64,000 nt of DNA from Thalassobius sp. Cn5-15 (GTDB taxonomy: Bacteria; Pseudomonadota; Alphaproteobacteria; Rhodobacterales; Rhodobacteraceae). Under the pieces are notes generated by a model that saw only the letters and a list, made by a program, of their open reading frames with translations, ran no database searches and was not told the origin of the DNA. Below, in pieces: positions 53,912-62,632 of the stretch (the stretch's first letter is position 1; each line of letters begins with the position of its first letter). The position numbers were made by a program, and so were the translations under genes. The stretch is taken from assembly GCF_022347685.1 (NCBI RefSeq), contig NZ_JAKRGF010000001.1, forward strand, positions 1,116,001-1,180,000, given 5' to 3'.

Positions 53912-55669
53912 GTGAGCACCTCCTCCTCCCGTGCATTTTTGGACGTAGACGCATCGCTCAACGGGCGACGCTGGGTTGGTCCGGGCATCGAGGTCGAGCG
54001 TCAGGCCGAGTTTATGCGCCAGCAAACCGGCCTGCCGATGGCCGTCTGTCAGACACTGGCGCGCCGTGGTGTGCCTCCACATGAGGCGCAGGGTTTTCTA
54101 GAGCCCCAACTGCGCGACCTGCTGCCCGACCCGCACAAGCTGAAGGATATGGAAGCCGCCGCCGCGCGTTTTCTTCTGGCAGTGAAACAACGCCAACGCA
54201 TTGCGATCTTTGCCGATTATGATGTGGACGGTGGCACCTCTGCGGCGCTTTTGATTGACTGGCTGCGTCAGATGGGACGTCAGGCGACGCTCTATGTGCC
54301 CGACCGGATTGATGAGGGCTACGGCCCGAATGAGGCGGCGATGGCCGCGCTGGCCGCGGACCACGACCTGATCGTCTGCGTCGACTGTGGCACGTTGAGC
54401 CATGAGCCGATTGCAGCCGCCATCGGCGCGGATGTTGTTGTGCTGGACCACCACCTTGGCGGTGAAACCCTGCCGGACGCGGTGGCGGTGGTGAACCCCA
54501 ACCGACAGGATGAGGATGGCGCGCTGGCGCATCTGTGCGCCGCAGGCGTTGTCTTTCTGATGTTGGTGGAGGCAAACCGCCAAATGCGGGCTGAAGGCGC
54601 CAAAGGGCCCGACCTGATGGCCATGCTGGATCTGGTGGCACTGGGAACCGTGGCAGATGTGGCACCACTGATCGGGGTAAACCGGGCACTGGTGCGCCAA
54701 GGGCTGAAGGTGATGGCCCGCCGCGCCCGCCCTGGCCTTGTCGCCCTGTCTGACGTCAGCCGGATGGAACAGGCCCCCAATTCCTACGCGCTCGGCTTTA
54801 TGTTGGGTCCCCGCGTCAACGCTGGGGGCCGCATTGGCAAGGCCGACCTTGGGGCACGGCTGCTCTCCACCGACAACGTGGCAGAGGCCCGCGCCATGGC
54901 TGAACGGCTGGACGAGCTGAACACAGAACGACGCGACATCGAAAACGCCGTCCGCGCCGCTGCCCTTGAACAGGCAGAGGAACGCGGACTGGAGCATCCG
55001 TTGGTCTGGGCCGCAGGCGAAGGCTGGCACCCCGGCGTGGTCGGCATCGTCGCCAGCCGCCTGAAAGAGGCCACCAACCGCCCCGCCATCGTCATCGGTT
55101 TTGACGGCGATATCGGCAAAGGATCAGGGCGTTCAATCAGCGGCGTCGACCTTGGCGCATCGATCCAGAAACTGGCCGCTGAGGGTCTGTTGATCAAAGG
55201 GGGCGGGCACAAGATGGCCGCAGGCCTGACCGTGGCGCGCGACAAGCTGGACGCCGCGATGGAACGTCTGTCGGACCTGCTGGCCAAACAGGGCGCGGGC
55301 GACGCCGGCCCTGCGGACCTGAAACTGGATGGAGTTCTGATGCCCGGCGCGGCCAGCATCGAGCTGATTGAACAAATTGAAAAGGCAGGGCCTTTCGGCG
55401 CCTCCGCCGCTGCGCCGCGCTTTGTATTTCCTGATGTGGAAATCCGCTTTGCCAAACGCGTGGGCGAAAGCCATCTGAAAATCAACTTCACCGATGGCAT
55501 GGGCCCGCGCATCGATGCGATCTGTTTTGGCGCCTTTGACACGCCTCTGGGCGAACGCCTGATGAACCACGGCGGCGCGCGCTTCCACCTTGCTGGCCGG
55601 CTAGAAATCAACAGCTGGGGCGGACGTCAACAAGTACAGCTGCGCCTTGAAGATGCCGCGCCAGCATAA
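53912..55669 (+). CDS. recJ: Single-stranded-DNA-specific exonuclease RecJ
   Basis: 585 residues from a GTG start. The DHH superfamily motifs are IFADYDVDGGTSAAL (motif I), DCGTLSHEP and VVLDHHLGG (motif III). DHHA1 is in GWHPGVVGIVASRLKE and GGGHKMAAG. A C-terminal OB domain ends the protein. It degrades single-stranded DNA 5' to 3' in repair and recombination. Length is typical. It is followed by tRNA-Glu genes. Confidence 0.96.
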   Translation: MSTSSSRAFLDVDASLNGRRWVGPGIEVERQAEFMRQQTGLPMAVCQTLARRGVPPHEAQGFLEPQLRDLLPDPHKLKDMEAAAARFLLAVKQRQRIAIFADYDVDGGTSAALLIDWLRQMGRQATLYVPDRIDEGYGPNEAAMAALAADHDLIVCVDCGTLSHEPIAAAIGADVVVLDHHLGGETLPDAVAVVNPNRQDEDGALAHLCAAGVVFLMLVEANRQMRAEGAKGPDLMAMLDLVALGTVADVAPLIGVNRALVRQGLKVMARRARPGLVALSDVSRMEQAPNSYALGFMLGPRVNAGGRIGKADLGARLLSTDNVAEARAMAERLDELNTERRDIENAVRAAALEQAEERGLEHPLVWAAGEGWHPGVVGIVASRLKEATNRPAIVIGFDGDIGKGSGRSISGVDLGASIQKLAAEGLLIKGGGHKMAAGLTVARDKLDAAMERLSDLLAKQGAGDAGPADLKLDGVLMPGAASIELIEQIEKAGPFGASAAAPRFVFPDVEIRFAKRVGESHLKINFTDGMGPRIDAICFGAFDTPLGERLMNHGGARFHLAGRLEINSWGGRQQVQLRLEDAAPA

Positions 55670-55740
55670 GGCGGATCAGGGGCCAAAATACCCGCGCCTG
55701 ATGCGGTGAAAAAAATCGTCACCAAGATGTCATTTTCCAC

Positions 55741-55769
55741 TTGCGCGCCCTGCCTGCTTTGCCTAAAAG
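55741..55769 (+). promoter_or_regulatory. Promoter of tRNA-Glu copy 1
   Basis: TTGCGC at 55741-55746 and TAAAAG at 55764-55769 are separated by 17 bases. The same pair and spacing precede all three tRNA-Glu genes, which supports the assignment. The tRNA starts 20 bases after the -10. Confidence 0.65.
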
Positions 55770-55788
55770 CCACCTCACCAAACGGCTT

Positions 55789-55863
55789 GTCCCGTTCGTC
55801 TATCGGTTAGGACGCCAGGTTTTCAACCTGGAAAGAGGGGTTCGATTCCCCTACGGGATGCCA
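55789..55863 (+). tRNA. tRNA-Glu (anticodon TTC), copy 1
   Basis: 75 bases including an encoded CCA. Acceptor arms GTCCCGT and ACGGGAT pair with G1-U72 as a wobble. The anticodon loop TTTTCAA (55820-55826) carries TTC at 55822-55824, and the T arm has GGGTTCGATTCCCC. Followed by a strong terminator. Confidence 0.97.
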
Positions 55864-55873
55864 TTTTGGATCG

Positions 55874-55901
55874 AAAAGTCGCCCCTCGCGGGCGACTTTT
55901 T
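55874..55901 (+). terminator. Terminator after tRNA-Glu copy 1
   Basis: An 11-bp perfect stem (55874-55884 with 55890-55900), a five-base loop and a T-run to 55901. It is found after the first tRNA copy only. Confidence 0.9.
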
Positions 55902-55972
55902 CGCATTCTGGGACATGGGGTCTGCGCCGCATATCGCCTCAGAAAAAAGTGTGAAACCCCGACGTTTTCCGC

Positions 55973-56001
55973 TTGCGCGCCCCGTCCCCTTTGCCTAAAA
56001 G
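55973..56001 (+). promoter_or_regulatory. Promoter of tRNA-Glu copy 2
   Basis: TTGCGC at 55973-55978 and TAAAAG at 55996-56001, spacer 17, identical in layout to copies 1 and 3. Confidence 0.65.
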
Positions 56002-56020
56002 CCACTTCACCAAACGGCTT

Positions 56021-56095
56021 GTCCCGTTCGTCTATCGGTTAGGACGCCAGGTTTTCAACCTGGAAAGAGGGGTTCGATTCCCCTACGGGATGCCA
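56021..56095 (+). tRNA. tRNA-Glu (anticodon TTC), copy 2
   Basis: Sequence identical to copy 1 over all 75 bases, including CCA. The start to start distance from copy 1 is 232 bases. Confidence 0.97.
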
Positions 56096-56198
56096 TTTCT
56101 CCACGGCATATTCTGACAAGAAAACCGGGCACGTAAATGCTCCTGTTTCGTCCTTGCGCTTGCCAAAATACTTACAAAAATCACCGCAGATTTTCCAC

Positions 56199-56227
56199 TT
56201 GCGCAGGGCGGCCACTTTGCCTAAAAG
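56199..56227 (+). promoter_or_regulatory. Promoter of tRNA-Glu copy 3
   Basis: TTGCGC at 56199-56204 and TAAAAG at 56222-56227, spacer 17, again as in copies 1 and 2, while the spacer bases differ. Confidence 0.65.
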
Positions 56228-56246
56228 CCACCTCACCAAACGGTCT

Positions 56247-56321
56247 GTCCCGTTCGTCTATCGGTTAGGACGCCAGGTTTTCAACCTGGAAAGAGGGGTT
56301 CGATTCCCCTACGGGATGCCA
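56247..56321 (+). tRNA. tRNA-Glu (anticodon TTC), copy 3
   Basis: 75 bases including CCA, identical to copies 1 and 2. The leader just before it has TCTG where copies 1 and 2 have CTTG. The start to start distance from copy 2 is 226 bases. Confidence 0.97.
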
Positions 56322-56400
56322 TTTCTCCACGGCATTGAAATTTAACAGCTCGGCATTTTCGCCGCGCAATCTCTTGTATCTATGCCCACCCCCAAGCATG

Positions 56401-56427
56401 AAAAAACCGGACCCAAAGGCCCGGTTT
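56401..56427 (-). terminator. Terminator of the purA-DUF2842 unit
   Basis: A 7-bp stem (56404-56410 with 56421-56427) followed on the minus strand by a TTTTTT run. It lies 22 bases past the DUF2842 stop and may also end read-through from tRNA-Glu copy 3. Confidence 0.75.
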
Positions 56428-56449
56428 CCAGTCTTTTTTCAGGGACTTA

Positions 56450-56686
56450 TCAGCGCTGCTGATCATCCTCAGGCGCGTCAGGGTCGCCTTGCCCCACGCC
56501 CAAGAACACCTTTTTCAACGGAATAGCCCATAGCACGCCAAGACCGACATAAACCGCCAGTTCCACCAGAATCGATGGGCGATCCAAGAGATTCAGAATG
56601 GTGATCGCCGCTACGATATAAAGCGGCAGACCAACCAGCAGGATCAGGACAGACAGTCGGCGACGGGCTTTGTAGCTCAGGGCCAT
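56450..56686 (-). CDS. DUF2842 family membrane protein
   Basis: 78 residues. Basic start MALSYKARRRLSVL, two transmembrane helices (about 11-33 and 41-58) and an acidic C-terminal tail (GDPDAPEDDQQR). Conserved small inner-membrane protein of alphaproteobacteria; function unknown. It starts 9 bases after the purA stop, so it is probably co-transcribed with purA. Confidence 0.85.
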   Translation of the reverse strand: MALSYKARRRLSVLILLVGLPLYIVAAITILNLLDRPSILVELAVYVGLGVLWAIPLKKVFLGVGQGDPDAPEDDQQR

Positions 56687-56695
56687 TTACGCACC

Positions 56696-58009
56696 TCAAT
56701 CGGCAAAGGGATCAGTGACGAGGATAGTGTCCTCACGCTCGGGAGAGGTGGAAAGTAGCGCGACGGGGCAGTCGATCAACTCTTCCACGCGCTTCACATA
56801 TTTAATCGCGTTGGCAGGCAGATCGTTCCAGCTGCGCGCGCCTTCGGTCGATTCCGACCAGCCAGGCATTTCCTCATATATCGGCTTGCACCGCGCTTGC
56901 TGATCCGCTGCGGTGGGCAGGTAATCCAGACGGGAACCGTCCAGATCGTAGCCCACGCAAATCTTCAGCGTTTCAAAACCGTCCAACACGTCCAGTTTGG
57001 TCAGGCAGATGCCCTTGATACCGCTGGTGGCGCAGGTTTGGCGCACCAGTGCTGCATCAAACCAGCCACAACGGCGCTGACGACCGGTGGTGGTGCCAAA
57101 CTCATGACCACGGGTGCCCAGACGGTCACCATCCGCATCCGGCGTGCCATCTGCGTTCAGCAGCTCGGTCGGGAACGGACCCTCACCCACACGGGTGGTG
57201 TAGGCCTTGACGATGCCCAGAACGTAATCGATCGAACCCGGGCCGATGCCGACACCGGTCGCCGCCTGACCTGCAATCACATTCGACGAGGTCACGAAGG
57301 GATAGGTGCCGAAGTCGATATCCAGAAGGGCACCTTGCGCGCCTTCGAACAAGATCCGCTTGCCGGCTTTGCGCTTTTCGCTCAGCACTTTCCACACAGG
57401 CGCGGCGTAGGGTAGAATCTGTACCGCGATTTCTTTCAGCTTGGCGATCAGCGCGTCACGGTCGATGGGTTCAACGCCCAGACCTTTGCGCAGCGGATCG
57501 TGGTGCTGCAGAGCGCGGTCAACACGCGCCTCCAATGTCGCCTCATCGGCCAGATCGGCAACGCGGATCGCACGGCGCCCAACCTTGTCCTCATAGGCCG
57601 GACCGATGCCACGCCCGGTGGTGCCGATCTTGGTGCCCTTAGACGCAGCTTCTTCACGGGCGCGGTCCAGCTCACCGTGAAACGGCATGATCAGCGGGGT
57701 GTTTTCCGCAATCATCAGGGTTTCAGGGCTGATCTCAACACCCTGTTCGCGCACAGTGGCGATTTCATTCACCAGGTGCCATGGGTCCAGCACCACGCCA
57801 TTGCCGATGACCGACAGCTTGCCGCCGCGCACAACGCCCGAAGGCAGCGCATGCAGTTTGTAAACCTTGCCATCAATGACCAGCGTGTGGCCTGCGTTGT
57901 GGCCGCCCTGAAAACGGGCGATGACGTCGGCACGTTCCGACAGCCAATCCACGATCTTGCCTTTCCCCTCATCGCCCCACTGGGCGCCGACGACGACGAC
58001 ATTTGCCAT
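56696..58009 (-). CDS. purA: Adenylosuccinate synthetase
   Basis: 437 residues. The GTP loop [41 protein letters not shown] and [11 protein letters not shown] are all family signatures. It converts IMP and aspartate to adenylosuccinate with GTP, the first committed step to AMP. Full-length. The last gene before it on the same strand is the nitrile hydratase accessory gene, 164 bases upstream, so purA has its own promoter there. Confidence 0.97.
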   Translation of the reverse strand: MANVVVVGAQWGDEGKGKIVDWLSERADVIARFQGGHNAGHTLVIDGKVYKLHALPSGVVRGGKLSVIGNGVVLDPWHLVNEIATVREQGVEISPETLMIAENTPLIMPFHGELDRAREEAASKGTKIGTTGRGIGPAYEDKVGRRAIRVADLADEATLEARVDRALQHHDPLRKGLGVEPIDRDALIAKLKEIAVQILPYAAPVWKVLSEKRKAGKRILFEGAQGALLDIDFGTYPFVTSSNVIAGQAATGVGIGPGSIDYVLGIVKAYTTRVGEGPFPTELLNADGTPDADGDRLGTRGHEFGTTTGRQRRCGWFDAALVRQTCATSGIKGICLTKLDVLDGFETLKICVGYDLDGSRLDYLPTAADQQARCKPIYEEMPGWSESTEGARSWNDLPANAIKYVKRVEELIDCPVALLSTSPEREDTILVTDPFAD

Positions 58010-58173
58010 TGCTGGTCCTCTTTCGATGTTTGGATCGGGCCTGACTTTCTGTCAAACCCGCGCCCGTATATCGACAGGTGCGCCCTGAGGGAACCAATTT
58101 TTCGCCGCAAGCGCACAATTGACGCAAGAGATACTGCACGGTCCACCATCGGATGCGCCACTGCGAGGGCTGA

Positions 58174-58539
58174 TCACTCGCCTCTGCGGCTGGCTTTGAG
58201 GGCAACTGGCGCCCCATGTGGGGTGGTCAAATACGCGGTCTCCCACGCTGCGCGGGCATCTTCTACCTGCGCCGCACTGGCCATGCCCGCATCCTGCAAA
58301 AGCGCCTCAAGCGTTGCGAGCCATGCGTTAAAATAATCCTCCCCACCATTCAAACTGCGTTCCGCCCCATACTGGCGCAAAACAGTTGAAAAACGGTGAA
58401 CCCATTCGGCCCACGTGAATTGCCCTGCCTCATTGAGATGCACAGTCAATGCAAAAACCTGCGCATGCCAGGGCTCGCGAAACGCGGGTTCCTCCAGCCC
58501 CGTGGCGGCAGTGAAATCGGGCAGGCTGGGACAATCCAT
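58174..58539 (-). CDS. Nitrile hydratase accessory protein (beta-subunit-like, small)
   Basis: 121 residues from ATG 58539, sharing one base with the beta subunit stop. It resembles the N-terminal region of NHase beta subunits (EEPAFREPWHAQVFALTVHL followed by the WAEWVHRFSTVL segment) and matches the small activator/cobalt-chaperone type protein found in cobalt NHase operons. It probably assists metal loading of the alpha subunit, by family analogy. Third gene of the trio. Confidence 0.82.
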   Translation of the reverse strand: MDCPSLPDFTAATGLEEPAFREPWHAQVFALTVHLNEAGQFTWAEWVHRFSTVLRQYGAERSLNGGEDYFNAWLATLEALLQDAGMASAAQVEDARAAWETAYLTTPHGAPVALKASRRGE

Positions 58540-59225
58540 CACCGATCCTCCAACGACAGGTAGCTTTCCCACAGATCCAACACCACCTCATCGCGCGGAT
58601 GTTCGGTCTGCGCCCACAACTCTGATGCGGCAAAGCGCACCGCATAAAGCGGCTCTGGCGCCTCCCCCAAATCATGCGCAGCACTGTCTGGCAGGACATG
58701 CCTGCCATGCAGCCGCTCGATCACCCCGACCGCACCGGTTGCGTAAGCTGGCAGGCGCGTGTGGCCGCCAGCCACCATCGCATTGCCGCCGGGGTGACGC
58801 GTGCGCACCTTTTGCCCCATTTGAAACAACGGCGCGGGACCGCCAGCACGATCTGCGGGACCGCCTGAGGCCAGCACACCCTGCACCTGAGCCGCGCTTA
58901 GGCGCCGATCCGCCAAAGGATGAACCGCGCACGCGCCGCCATCGCCCGCCAAATCATCAAGCGTCAACACATCCTTTTCCACCAGCAGATCCGTAAGGGC
59001 GGAAATCCATTTTTCATAGTAAGAGAACCGCGCGTAATCCTTGGGCGACAGGCGTTCACGGGCATGGCGCGAGGTGTCGATGTTCCATTGGCCTAGACTG
59101 CCGCAGGCCAGTGTGACCGCCAACGCACGTGCATGCCAATCAGCAGCGAAGACCGGTGCACCCTCTGCGTCCGGCACCACCGGACCATCGCCGAAACGGC
59201 CCCCCATGTCATGCACGCGGCTCAT
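58539..59225 (-). CDS. nthB: Nitrile hydratase beta subunit
   Basis: 228 residues. [16 protein letters not shown] is the classic start, [18 protein letters not shown] the helical part, and the C-terminal SH3-like barrel has [12 protein letters not shown] and [20 protein letters not shown]. It pairs with the alpha subunit to hydrate nitriles to amides. The start overlaps the alpha stop by four bases. Confidence 0.93.
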   Translation of the reverse strand: MSRVHDMGGRFGDGPVVPDAEGAPVFAADWHARALAVTLACGSLGQWNIDTSRHARERLSPKDYARFSYYEKWISALTDLLVEKDVLTLDDLAGDGGACAVHPLADRRLSAAQVQGVLASGGPADRAGGPAPLFQMGQKVRTRHPGGNAMVAGGHTRLPAYATGAVGVIERLHGRHVLPDSAAHDLGEAPEPLYAVRFAASELWAQTEHPRDEVVLDLWESYLSLEDR

Positions 59226-59848
59226 GTCGCAGCCCCCTTAGGTACATGCGCCAAACCAGTGCCAATCATACTGTCGCGGGTCACGAGGGCTGCCAGCGCA
59301 TCCTCGTCCATGCCTTCGGTGCCCTCGGGGCGCATTGGCAACACCAGATAACGCACCTCTGCCGTACTGTCCCAGACGCGTACCGCAGTGCTATCCGGCA
59401 GGGTCATGCCAAATTCCGCCAGCACCTTGCGCGGTTCGCGCACCGCACGGGCACGGTAAGCATCGGATTTATACCAGCCCGGCGGGATGCCAAGAAGCGG
59501 CCACGGATAGCAACTGCACAGCGTGCAGACGACCATGTTGTGACGATCAGGCGTATTTTCCACCACGACCATATGTTCGCCCTGACGCCCATAAAAACCG
59601 AGGTCACGCACGACACTGGTCGCGTCCTGCATCAAAGCAGCCCGAAACCCATCGTCCAGCCACGCCTTCGCCACCACACGGGCACCATTCTGCGGGCCTA
59701 TTTTGTTTTGATAGGTGTCAATAATCTCCTCTAACGCGGCGGGATCAATCAGGCCTTTATCGCGCAGAATCGTTTCCAACGCCTTAACGCGGAGCGCGGG
59801 TTCGGGGGGCAACAGGGCGTGCGGGTGGTCAGAGTGATCATGAGGCAT
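59222..59848 (-). CDS. nthA: Nitrile hydratase alpha subunit, cobalt type
   Basis: 208 residues from ATG 59848, the usual length; an upstream in-frame start would add 17 atypical residues. The metal claw is VCTLCSC at residues 107-113; Thr in the second position is the mark of cobalt rather than iron NHase. The N-terminus [10 protein letters not shown] is histidine-rich and could help collect metal. The product is an amide; no amidase gene is adjacent. First of nthA-nthB-accessory. Confidence 0.93.
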   Translation of the reverse strand: MPHDHSDHPHALLPPEPALRVKALETILRDKGLIDPAALEEIIDTYQNKIGPQNGARVVAKAWLDDGFRAALMQDATSVVRDLGFYGRQGEHMVVVENTPDRHNMVVCTLCSCYPWPLLGIPPGWYKSDAYRARAVREPRKVLAEFGMTLPDSTAVRVWDSTAEVRYLVLPMRPEGTEGMDEDALAALVTRDSMIGTGLAHVPKGAAT

Positions 59849-60008
59849 AAAGCGATGCTGACGCAGGCGCGCCCGCTCTGTCCACCATTTATTAAGCATT
59901 TCATGCCACAGTTGCCGTCAGATTTACGTGATAGCCTGCCCCTTCGGGGTTGCGTGGGGCAGCCGAAAACTTTAAGGAACCGCATCGAACAAATCCGAAG
60001 GCTGCCTC

Positions 60009-60371
60009 ATGGAAAACGTCGTTCTCATCATCCACCTCCTCCTTGCACTGGCGCTGATCGGCGTTGTGTTGCTGCAACGGTCAGAGGGCGGTGGTCTTGG
60101 CATGGGTAGCGGCGGCGGGGGTGCAGCCACCGGTCGCGCAGCTGCAACCGCTCTGGGTAAGGTGACCTGGATCCTGGCAATCGGCTTTATCATCACCTCG
60201 ATCACGCTGACCATCATTGCCGCGGACAAATCGGCTGGCAGCTCGGTTCTGGATCGTATTGGCGGCGGCTCTGCTCCCGCAACCGAAGATGCACCGGCAC
60301 TGCCCGCAGGCAGCGACCTGTTGCCGCCTTCGGCTGGTGACAACGCGCCGCTGGTACCGCGCGCGGACTAA
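60009..60371 (+). CDS. secG: Preprotein translocase subunit SecG
   Basis: 120 residues. Two transmembrane helices (about 3-24 and 52-72) flank a Gly-rich cytosolic loop (SEGGGLGMGSGGGG). The C-terminal tail is Pro/Ala-rich and longer than in E. coli. It joins SecYE in the inner membrane. GAAGG precedes the ATG. It is followed by a hairpin and then pyrG, as in many relatives. Confidence 0.93.
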   Translation: MENVVLIIHLLLALALIGVVLLQRSEGGGLGMGSGGGGAATGRAAATALGKVTWILAIGFIITSITLTIIAADKSAGSSVLDRIGGGSAPATEDAPALPAGSDLLPPSAGDNAPLVPRAD

Positions 60372-60393
60372 AACCACATCTGATCTTAGGCAA

Positions 60394-60420
60394 AAGACCG
60401 CAACAGCATCTTGCGGTCTT
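60394..60420 (+). terminator. Hairpin after secG
   Basis: A perfect 10-bp stem (60394-60403 with 60411-60420) and a seven-base loop. The following bases have few Ts, so termination may be partial. It starts 23 bases after the secG stop. Confidence 0.6.
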
Positions 60421-60543
60421 CTTGCGTATTATTCGCGAATCTAGTAAGGCTCGAGTCCCGTGATGCTACGGTTTTACGTAACCGTATGGGCTTGGGTTTT
60501 GGCCTGCGATTGGGCCGGACAGACTGCACGGGAGTTGCCGAAA

Positions 60544-62187
60544 ATGGCGCGTTTCATCTTTATTACAGGCGGCGTGGTTTCGTCGCTGGGCAAGGGTTTG
60601 GCTTCAGCAGCGCTGGGATCGTTGCTGCAGGCGCGCGGCTATTCGGTCCGCCTGCGCAAGCTGGATCCCTATCTGAACGTCGATCCCGGCACCATGAGCC
60701 CGTTTGAACATGGCGAGGTCTTCATCACCGACGACGGCGCGGAAACCGATCTGGATCTTGGTCACTACGAACGCTTCACCGGCGTGCCCGCACGCATGAC
60801 CGACTCGGTCAGTTCTGGACGCATCTATTCCAATGTGCTGGAACGCGAACGTCGTGGTGACTATCTGGGCAAAACCATTCAGGTTGTTCCCCATGTGACC
60901 AACGAAATCAAAGACTTCATCTCCATCGGTGAGGATGAAGTGGATTTCATGCTGTGCGAAATCGGCGGCACCGTCGGCGACATCGAAGGCCTGCCCTTTT
61001 TTGAAGCGATCCGTCAGTTCAGCCACGACAAACCGCGCGGACAATGCATTTTCATGCACCTCACCTTGCTGCCTTACTTGGCAGCCTCGGGTGAACTGAA
61101 GACCAAGCCGACCCAACACAGCGTGAAAGAACTGCAATCCATCGGCATCGCGCCCGACATTCTGGTTTGCCGTTCCGAACAGCAAATTCCTGAAAAAGAG
61201 CGTGAGAAGATCGCGCTGTTCTGCAACGTGCGCAAAGAGGCGGTTGTGGCCGCCTATGACCTGAAATCAATCTATGAAGCGCCGCTGGCCTACCACCGCG
61301 AAGGTCTGGATCAGGCCGTTCTGGATGCCTTTGGCATCGCGCCGGCACCGCGCCCTGACCTCAGCAAATGGGATGATGTGGCAGACCGCATCTACAACGC
61401 GGACGGCGAGGTGAACATCGCCATCGTCGGCAAATACACCCAGCTGGAAGATGCCTATAAATCGGTGAAAGAGGCCCTGACACACGGCGGCATGGCCAAC
61501 AAGGTCAAGGTCAACGTGAAATGGGTCGACTCCGAGGTGTTCGACAACGAAGACGCCGCCCCCTATCTGGAAGGTTTCGACGCCATTCTGGTGCCCGGCG
61601 GCTTTGGCGAGCGTGGCACTGAGGGCAAGATCAAAGCAGCACAGTTCGCCCGTGAGCGTAAAGTCCCTTACCTTGGGATCTGTCTGGGCATGCAGATGGC
61701 CGTGATCGAGGCCGCGCGTAACGCCGCCGGCCTGACCACCGCGGGGTCTGAGGAATTTGACCACGAAGCAGGTGAAAAACGTTTTGAACCGGTGGTTTAC
61801 CACCTGAAAGAATGGGTTCAGGGCAACGCCACCGTGCGCCGCAAGGAAACCGACGACAAGGGCGGCACCATGCGTCTGGGCGCCTATAACGCGACGCTGG
61901 CCGCAGGATCGAAGGTCGCGCAGGTCTACGGCAGCACCGCGATTGAGGAACGCCACCGTCACCGCTACGAAGTCGACACCAAATACCGCGAAAAGCTGGA
62001 GGCCTGCGGCCTGCAATTCTCCGGCATGTCGCCAGATGGTCGCCTGCCCGAGATTGTGGAATGGAAAGATCACCCGTGGTTCATCGGCGTGCAGTTCCAC
62101 CCGGAATTGAAGTCGAAACCCTTTGATCCACATCCCTTGTTCAAAGATTTCGTCCGCGCCGCGGTCGAGGTATCGCGTCTGGTCTAA
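60544..62187 (+). CDS. pyrG: CTP synthase
   Basis: 547 residues from ATG 60544 ([18 protein letters not shown]), the standard length. In-frame sequence upstream is atypical. Synthase domain about 1-265 with the P-loop-like [11 protein letters not shown] and [14 protein letters not shown]; glutaminase domain about 290-547 with the catalytic Cys in LGICLGMQ and the Gly loop VPGGFGERG. It aminates UTP to CTP using glutamine and ATP. Followed by a strong terminator. Confidence 0.97.
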   Translation: MARFIFITGGVVSSLGKGLASAALGSLLQARGYSVRLRKLDPYLNVDPGTMSPFEHGEVFITDDGAETDLDLGHYERFTGVPARMTDSVSSGRIYSNVLERERRGDYLGKTIQVVPHVTNEIKDFISIGEDEVDFMLCEIGGTVGDIEGLPFFEAIRQFSHDKPRGQCIFMHLTLLPYLAASGELKTKPTQHSVKELQSIGIAPDILVCRSEQQIPEKEREKIALFCNVRKEAVVAAYDLKSIYEAPLAYHREGLDQAVLDAFGIAPAPRPDLSKWDDVADRIYNADGEVNIAIVGKYTQLEDAYKSVKEALTHGGMANKVKVNVKWVDSEVFDNEDAAPYLEGFDAILVPGGFGERGTEGKIKAAQFARERKVPYLGICLGMQMAVIEAARNAAGLTTAGSEEFDHEAGEKRFEPVVYHLKEWVQGNATVRRKETDDKGGTMRLGAYNATLAAGSKVAQVYGSTAIEERHRHRYEVDTKYREKLEACGLQFSGMSPDGRLPEIVEWKDHPWFIGVQFHPELKSKPFDPHPLFKDFVRAAVEVSRLV

Positions 62188-62208
62188 GGATCACATAACA
62201 AAATAAAT

Positions 62209-62236
62209 AAAGGCGCCCCATTAAGGGCGCCTTTTT
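62209..62236 (+). terminator. Terminator of pyrG
   Basis: A perfect 10-bp stem (62209-62218 with 62225-62234), a six-base loop and a T-run through 62236. It lies 21 bases after the pyrG stop. Confidence 0.92.
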
Positions 62237-62260
62237 CATGTTCGGGACCTTTCGTATGCC

Positions 62261-62620
62261 CTACTCGGATGTTTTGCTTGGCGGCTGCATCAGGGACTGC
62301 GCAGTGTACACCAAGACCGCTGCGCCAATTGCGCCAGCCAGCGCGATGGCCAGCAGGATAATGACATCCAGCGGCCCGCCCAGACTGGCAAGGCTGGAAT
62401 TGGTCATCGACATCACAAACCATACAGCCACCACCGCACCAACGGGCATAGACAGCTGTGCATAAAGAAACTTGCGCCAGCTGACATGGCGATCACGGAT
62501 CAACACGACAACATAGGCCAGTGTCACCAATGCGGCAGCTGCCACCATGGCCCAGAAGAGCGCAGTGCCAAAGATTTCCTCAAACACGGCAATCAGGGTG
62601 GTTAGGGTCAGGTCTTTCAT
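62261..62620 (-). CDS. DUF5368 family membrane protein
   Basis: 119 residues with three transmembrane helices (about 18-40, 54-75 and 81-106) and an N-terminal amphipathic stretch. GAGGAGG precedes the ATG. It starts 12 bases after the flavoprotein gene on the same strand, so they are co-transcribed. DUF5368 proteins are found beside sulfur-oxidation flavoproteins; a membrane anchor or electron-transfer role is inference. Confidence 0.75.
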   Translation of the reverse strand: MKDLTLTTLIAVFEEIFGTALFWAMVAAAALVTLAYVVVLIRDRHVSWRKFLYAQLSMPVGAVVAVWFVMSMTNSSLASLGGPLDVIILLAIALAGAIGAAVLVYTAQSLMQPPSKTSE

Positions 62621-62632
62621 ATCACGTCCTCC

